Both the position numbers and the translations under genes were made by a program. A stretch of DNA of 64,000 nt from Kosakonia quasisacchari (lineage in GTDB: Bacteria > Pseudomonadota > Gammaproteobacteria > Enterobacterales > Enterobacteriaceae), in the NCBI RefSeq assembly GCF_004331415.1, contig NZ_SJOP01000023.1:1-64000 (forward strand), in the 5' to 3' direction. This document shows, piece by piece, positions 61,163-64,000 of this stretch. The notes under the pieces were generated by a model. It was not told the DNA's origin. It did not search any database and saw only the letters and a program-made list of their open reading frames with translations. The number at the start of each line of letters is the position of its first letter. The first letter of the stretch is position 1.

Positions 61163-61408
61163 ATGTCTCACCCTGAACCCCACTGCCACTCCTGCGGAAT
61201 GCCGCTATCCGCACCGGAGTCCCGTGGCCCCAACGATAAATATTGTGTCTGGTGTACCGACAGCGAAGGCCAGTTGAAATCCTGGGATGAGGCCGTTTCC
61301 GGCCTTGCGCAGTATCTGGATTCCTGGCAGCACGTCGGCAACGAAGAAGCGCGTAAACGCGCTGTTCGCTACCTGACGTCAATGCCCGCCTGGGCTGACA
61401 GAGCCTGA
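61163..61408 (+). CDS. Small zinc-ribbon protein
   Basis: An 81-residue protein with two CxxC knuckles (HCHSCGMPL at 10-18 and YCVWCTD at 28-34), a four-cysteine zinc ribbon, followed by a helical tail (about 40-81: KSWDEAVSGLAQYLDSWQHVGNEEARKRAVRYL). It resembles the 'putative zinc ribbon domain' proteins. AAGGAG lies before the start. It is divergent from the ParB-motif gene and convergent with the helicase gene (10 nt between stops). Function is unknown. Confidence 0.85.
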   Translation: MSHPEPHCHSCGMPLSAPESRGPNDKYCVWCTDSEGQLKSWDEAVSGLAQYLDSWQHVGNEEARKRAVRYLTSMPAWADRA

Positions 61409-61418
61409 TAACTCTCCC

Positions 61419-64000
61419 TTACTTTGCCGGGTCTGTTGCCCCGGCAAATTCAGCCGGATAAGGATCGACCGGTTTAAGGTCGGCCTGAGGTTTGCGCAGC
61501 GCCGCCTCCCAACCGCCAGTTTCATCGTTGAGATTGATATCCCGGCTGAACTGATCAAAGTCGCAGGCATCGAGCTTCGCTTCAAAATTCCGTTTGTGCT
61601 GGATGAATGCGGCGAGCTGATCCTGATCCAGCGACTGCGCGAGGTAAGGATAGTGAATGCGCAGTTCCGTCGTCCCGTGCTCTTTTAGCAGGTGGTTGAC
61701 GCGACCAAACAGCCGATCGACGCGTCCCACGCGCTGCTCGTTGTCGCCCGGTGTCCAGGCAATCCCGTAGTGATGCACCTGGTTGCACTGCAAATGCAGG
61801 TTCACCCCTTCCTGGAACACAGACGTTGCCACCAGCACGTTGGGATAAAAGGGGCTGTTGAACCCGAGGATCAAGCGTTGCCGGTTATCGGTTTGACCGC
61901 TGGCGTACCACGCCGGGCTTGAGAGGTTGGTCAGTTCCCGCCACGGCGTTTCCCAGTCGGCCAACGGGTGATCGGTGATTTTTTCACACATCGCCTCGAA
62001 GGTTTCAATGCCATTGATAAAATAGCGCAGCAGTAACGATCCCGGCAGTTTAGCGGCAATGCTGGCGGTAAAATCGCGGTAACGCTTTTGCACATCCGAG
62101 GTGGTGCTCTGGCGGCTAAAGCGGATAAACCAGCAGTAGAGCTCAATCATCACCGGGCTGGCGAAGACGTAGCCCGTTTTCAGGTAGTTAGCGAGGTTTT
62201 CCACAATCGCCGGATTGCTTGCCTGCCAGTGGCGAAGCTGCTGCTGGCAATGCGCGGGCAGCAGCGGAAACATCATCCCCCAGGCCGTTTGCAGCGGTTG
62301 CTCATAACGGTTCTCTTGCATCTTTTCGCTACGCGCAAGACGCTGCGCAGCAGGCCACGTTTGCAGGCGAACGTCGCGCGCCACATCGCCAAAGTTATCG
62401 CGCTGGCGATCGGTGAGCCGGTAATAGGTGGCATATTGCGCACAGCGATAATCCGCCGCAGGCTCCAGAAACAGGGAAAACAGGCTTTCAGCCCGACGAA
62501 AACGCTGGCTGACGTTGGTGCAATCGGTTCGCTTCTCACCGCTTCTTTTCACCACAAACAGATCGGCGATTTTCGATGAGAGCTTCAGCTCACTTTGCTT
62601 GCGCTCGTTGCTCTCCTCATCTTCGTTACTCTCGGCTTCGTCATCCAGGAACTCGGACGCCTCTTGCAACACATGCGCCGCCTGGGTTAAGCGATTGAAA
62701 TACTTACGCGACCAGCCGCTTTTGCGCCATGCTTTTAGCGTCTCATCCGGCGATTCAACGCCCCACGCAGAGATTATCTCCTGCGCCATCAGTTCGTCAT
62801 ATTCGGCGTTGATGCGCTGAGTAATTTCTCGCACCGAGGGGATGCGACGCACAAACACCAGATGTTTATCGCGATACAGCGGGCGTGGCGCAGTAAACAA
62901 CTGCTCAGGCACGCACTGCTTAACCAGCGCGCCATATTTCGGGTGATCCGGAAAACGGTGGTAGATATCCTGAAACGCTTGCGTCAGCTCCGCCAGCAAG
63001 CGGCTATCCGGCGCCTGATGAAAGGCGTCTCTCGCCATATCGTCCGAATTCTCTTCACCGCTTTCGTTGTCCTCTTTCGCCACAATGCCCGTCGATTCAA
63101 ACCCTTCGAGATAGCCATACTGGAACTGGCGGCGCTCACCTTTCGCGCCCAGCGTCTTTACCAGCTCGCGCTGGTAGAGGGCGAAAAAGAGCTCCGCATC
63201 CGGGTTGTCGGTAAAATCCGCCGCCGTCGCCTGCTCATGGCGGTAGTTATATTTATTGTTGGTCACGCCCTTTCCCTGCATTTGTCGCAGGCGGCGAATG
63301 GCAAAGGTTTTTAACAGCGTTTTCGCATCGCCGTCGGGGCTAATCGTGTCAGGATCGACGAAGTAACGCAAAATATCGGCGACGTTGCGTGAGGAAGAGT
63401 GATTCGGTGTCGCGGTGAGTAACAACGTTCGTTGCCCTAAGCGGTTATCGTCCTCGCCAAAAAAACGCTTCGCCGCCGCCGCGCGCTGGGATTTGCCATC
63501 ACGGTTACGGAAGTAGTGCGCCTCATCAATGATGATGAGATCAAACCCCTGCTCGCCCAGCATCGATTTAATTTGCGCATGGATTTTCGCGGCTTCATGC
63601 GCCGCGCATGCTTGCATATTGCTGCTATTTTTCTCCTCCGCCGGGACCAGCCCGCTGAGCGAGTGGATGGTGGTCAGGTAAAAATTCCCCGGTGATTCGC
63701 GGAGATCCGCTTGAAGCTCGGCGAGCCTTGTGAAAATGCGCGCCTCATGCACCGGCTCCCTTTGGACATTGCAAATCTTCGGATTTTTAGCGCGATAGTG
63801 ATGTTGCAAAAAGGTTTTGTATTCCCTTTTCCAGTGCAGGCAAATGTCTTTATTGGGCGCGAGGATAAGGATTTTCGCGTCGGGCTTTTTATGCCAGAGC
63901 TGGAGCACCACGCCAATCGCCTGGTAGGTTTTGCCCATCCCCACTTCATCAGCAAGTAGCGCCAGCTGGCGTTTTGCGAGGATATTCCACAGCCCGGCGA
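61419..64000 (-). CDS. SNF2/RapA-like DEAH helicase, N-terminus beyond the window
   Basis: At least 860 residues are visible; the frame stays open to the right edge, so the N-terminus is missing. Numbered from the Met in the Walker A motif: motif I (LLADEVGMGKT) at 1-6, motif II IIIDEAHYFRN at about 137-147, motif III LLLTATPN near 175-181, motif V FYPNVLVATSVFQEGVNLHLQC near 700-720 and motif VI QRVGRVDR at 737-744. A large insertion with an acidic stretch (EDNESGEENSDD; DDEAESNEDEESNE) lies between the two lobes. This is a superfamily 2 DNA translocase of the kind often seen in phage-defence islands and in RapA; the class cannot be set without its missing part and neighbours. Confidence 0.85.
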   Translation of the reverse strand, partial: AGLWNILAKRQLALLADEVGMGKTYQAIGVVLQLWHKKPDAKILILAPNKDICLHWKREYKTFLQHHYRAKNPKICNVQREPVHEARIFTRLAELQADLRESPGNFYLTTIHSLSGLVPAEEKNSSNMQACAAHEAAKIHAQIKSMLGEQGFDLIIIDEAHYFRNRDGKSQRAAAAKRFFGEDDNRLGQRTLLLTATPNHSSSRNVADILRYFVDPDTISPDGDAKTLLKTFAIRRLRQMQGKGVTNNKYNYRHEQATAADFTDNPDAELFFALYQRELVKTLGAKGERRQFQYGYLEGFESTGIVAKEDNESGEENSDDMARDAFHQAPDSRLLAELTQAFQDIYHRFPDHPKYGALVKQCVPEQLFTAPRPLYRDKHLVFVRRIPSVREITQRINAEYDELMAQEIISAWGVESPDETLKAWRKSGWSRKYFNRLTQAAHVLQEASEFLDDEAESNEDEESNERKQSELKLSSKIADLFVVKRSGEKRTDCTNVSQRFRRAESLFSLFLEPAADYRCAQYATYYRLTDRQRDNFGDVARDVRLQTWPAAQRLARSEKMQENRYEQPLQTAWGMMFPLLPAHCQQQLRHWQASNPAIVENLANYLKTGYVFASPVMIELYCWFIRFSRQSTTSDVQKRYRDFTASIAAKLPGSLLLRYFINGIETFEAMCEKITDHPLADWETPWRELTNLSSPAWYASGQTDNRQRLILGFNSPFYPNVLVATSVFQEGVNLHLQCNQVHHYGIAWTPGDNEQRVGRVDRLFGRVNHLLKEHGTTELRIHYPYLAQSLDQDQLAAFIQHKRNFEAKLDACDFDQFSRDINLNDETGGWEAALRKPQADLKPVDPYPAEFAGATDPAK

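Noticed and set aside
61423..61448. TTTGCCGGG / CCCGGCAAA hairpin as a terminator for the zinc-ribbon gene
   Set aside because: It lies inside the last codons of the helicase gene and has no T run on either strand, so it is not called as a terminator.
1..64000. CRISPR arrays, insertion sequences, integrase genes, tRNA or rRNA genes
   Set aside because: I looked for regular direct repeats with spacers, transposase or integrase motifs and RNA gene signatures and found none.

Overview
This window is a chromosomal segment of a gamma-proteobacterium of the family Enterobacteriaceae. Gene order and protein identity closely follow the E. coli dnaT-dnaC-yjjA-opgB ... tsr-btsT-yjiX-yjiA ... yjiS-yjiR region. 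The genus looks like Enterobacter, Kosakonia or a Klebsiella relative, judging from a chromosomal fosA, a gpdQ matching the Enterobacter enzyme, and a marR/hlyD/DUF2955 pump. No insertion sequence, phage, tRNA, rRNA or CRISPR array was seen.

Layout. (1) 1-10.9 kb is conserved core: the primosome pair dnaT-dnaC, yjjA, the osmoregulated-glucan transferase opgB, a tandem GNAT acetyltransferase, the serine chemoreceptor tsr (with a near-consensus sigma-28 promoter), the pyruvate symporter btsT with yjiX, and the GTPase yjiA. (2) 10.9-27 kb stands where E. coli has mrr-hsdRMS-mcrBC between yjiA and yjiS. Here none of those restriction genes is present. Instead there is a VOC pseudogene, an M20 amidohydrolase with yjiG-yjiH and a divergent LysR, an AraC-LysE pair, yjiN, a yjiM-yjiL-DUF3343 iron-sulfur redox set, a MarR-controlled HlyD/DUF2955 exporter, fosA, a DUF1176 protein, a ClpP paralogue with an altered catalytic triad, and the yjiS/yjiR divergent pair. 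(3) 27-30.8 kb is an AT-richer regulatory island: an orphan FliA-like sigma factor, an NlpC/P60 lipoprotein, a ToxR/CadC-type membrane regulator with a small partner, and a GT25-like protein. (4) 31-33.5 kb is murQ-murP for N-acetylmuramic acid use, without an adjacent murR. (5) 33.5-54.5 kb is rich in iron uptake and efflux genes: a FoxA-like receptor with AraC regulator, a LysR/quinone-reductase pair, a TetR-controlled RND tripartite pump followed by a Bcr-type MFS pump, a HigBA toxin-antitoxin pair, and a full siderophore ABC operon (ending in an RpiR regulator) divergent from a second TonB receptor. (6) 54.7-59.7 kb is a five-gene glycerophosphodiester uptake operon built around the phosphodiesterase gpdQ. 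(7) 60-64 kb holds a ParB-motif protein of unknown function, a zinc-ribbon protein and a SNF2/RapA-like helicase that runs off the right edge.

The parts least explained by known biology are the sigma/ToxR island, the Asn-triad ClpP, the yjiM-yjiL-DUF3343 set and the helicase/ParB-like right edge. All identifications rest on reading the sequence and recalling families; no search was run.
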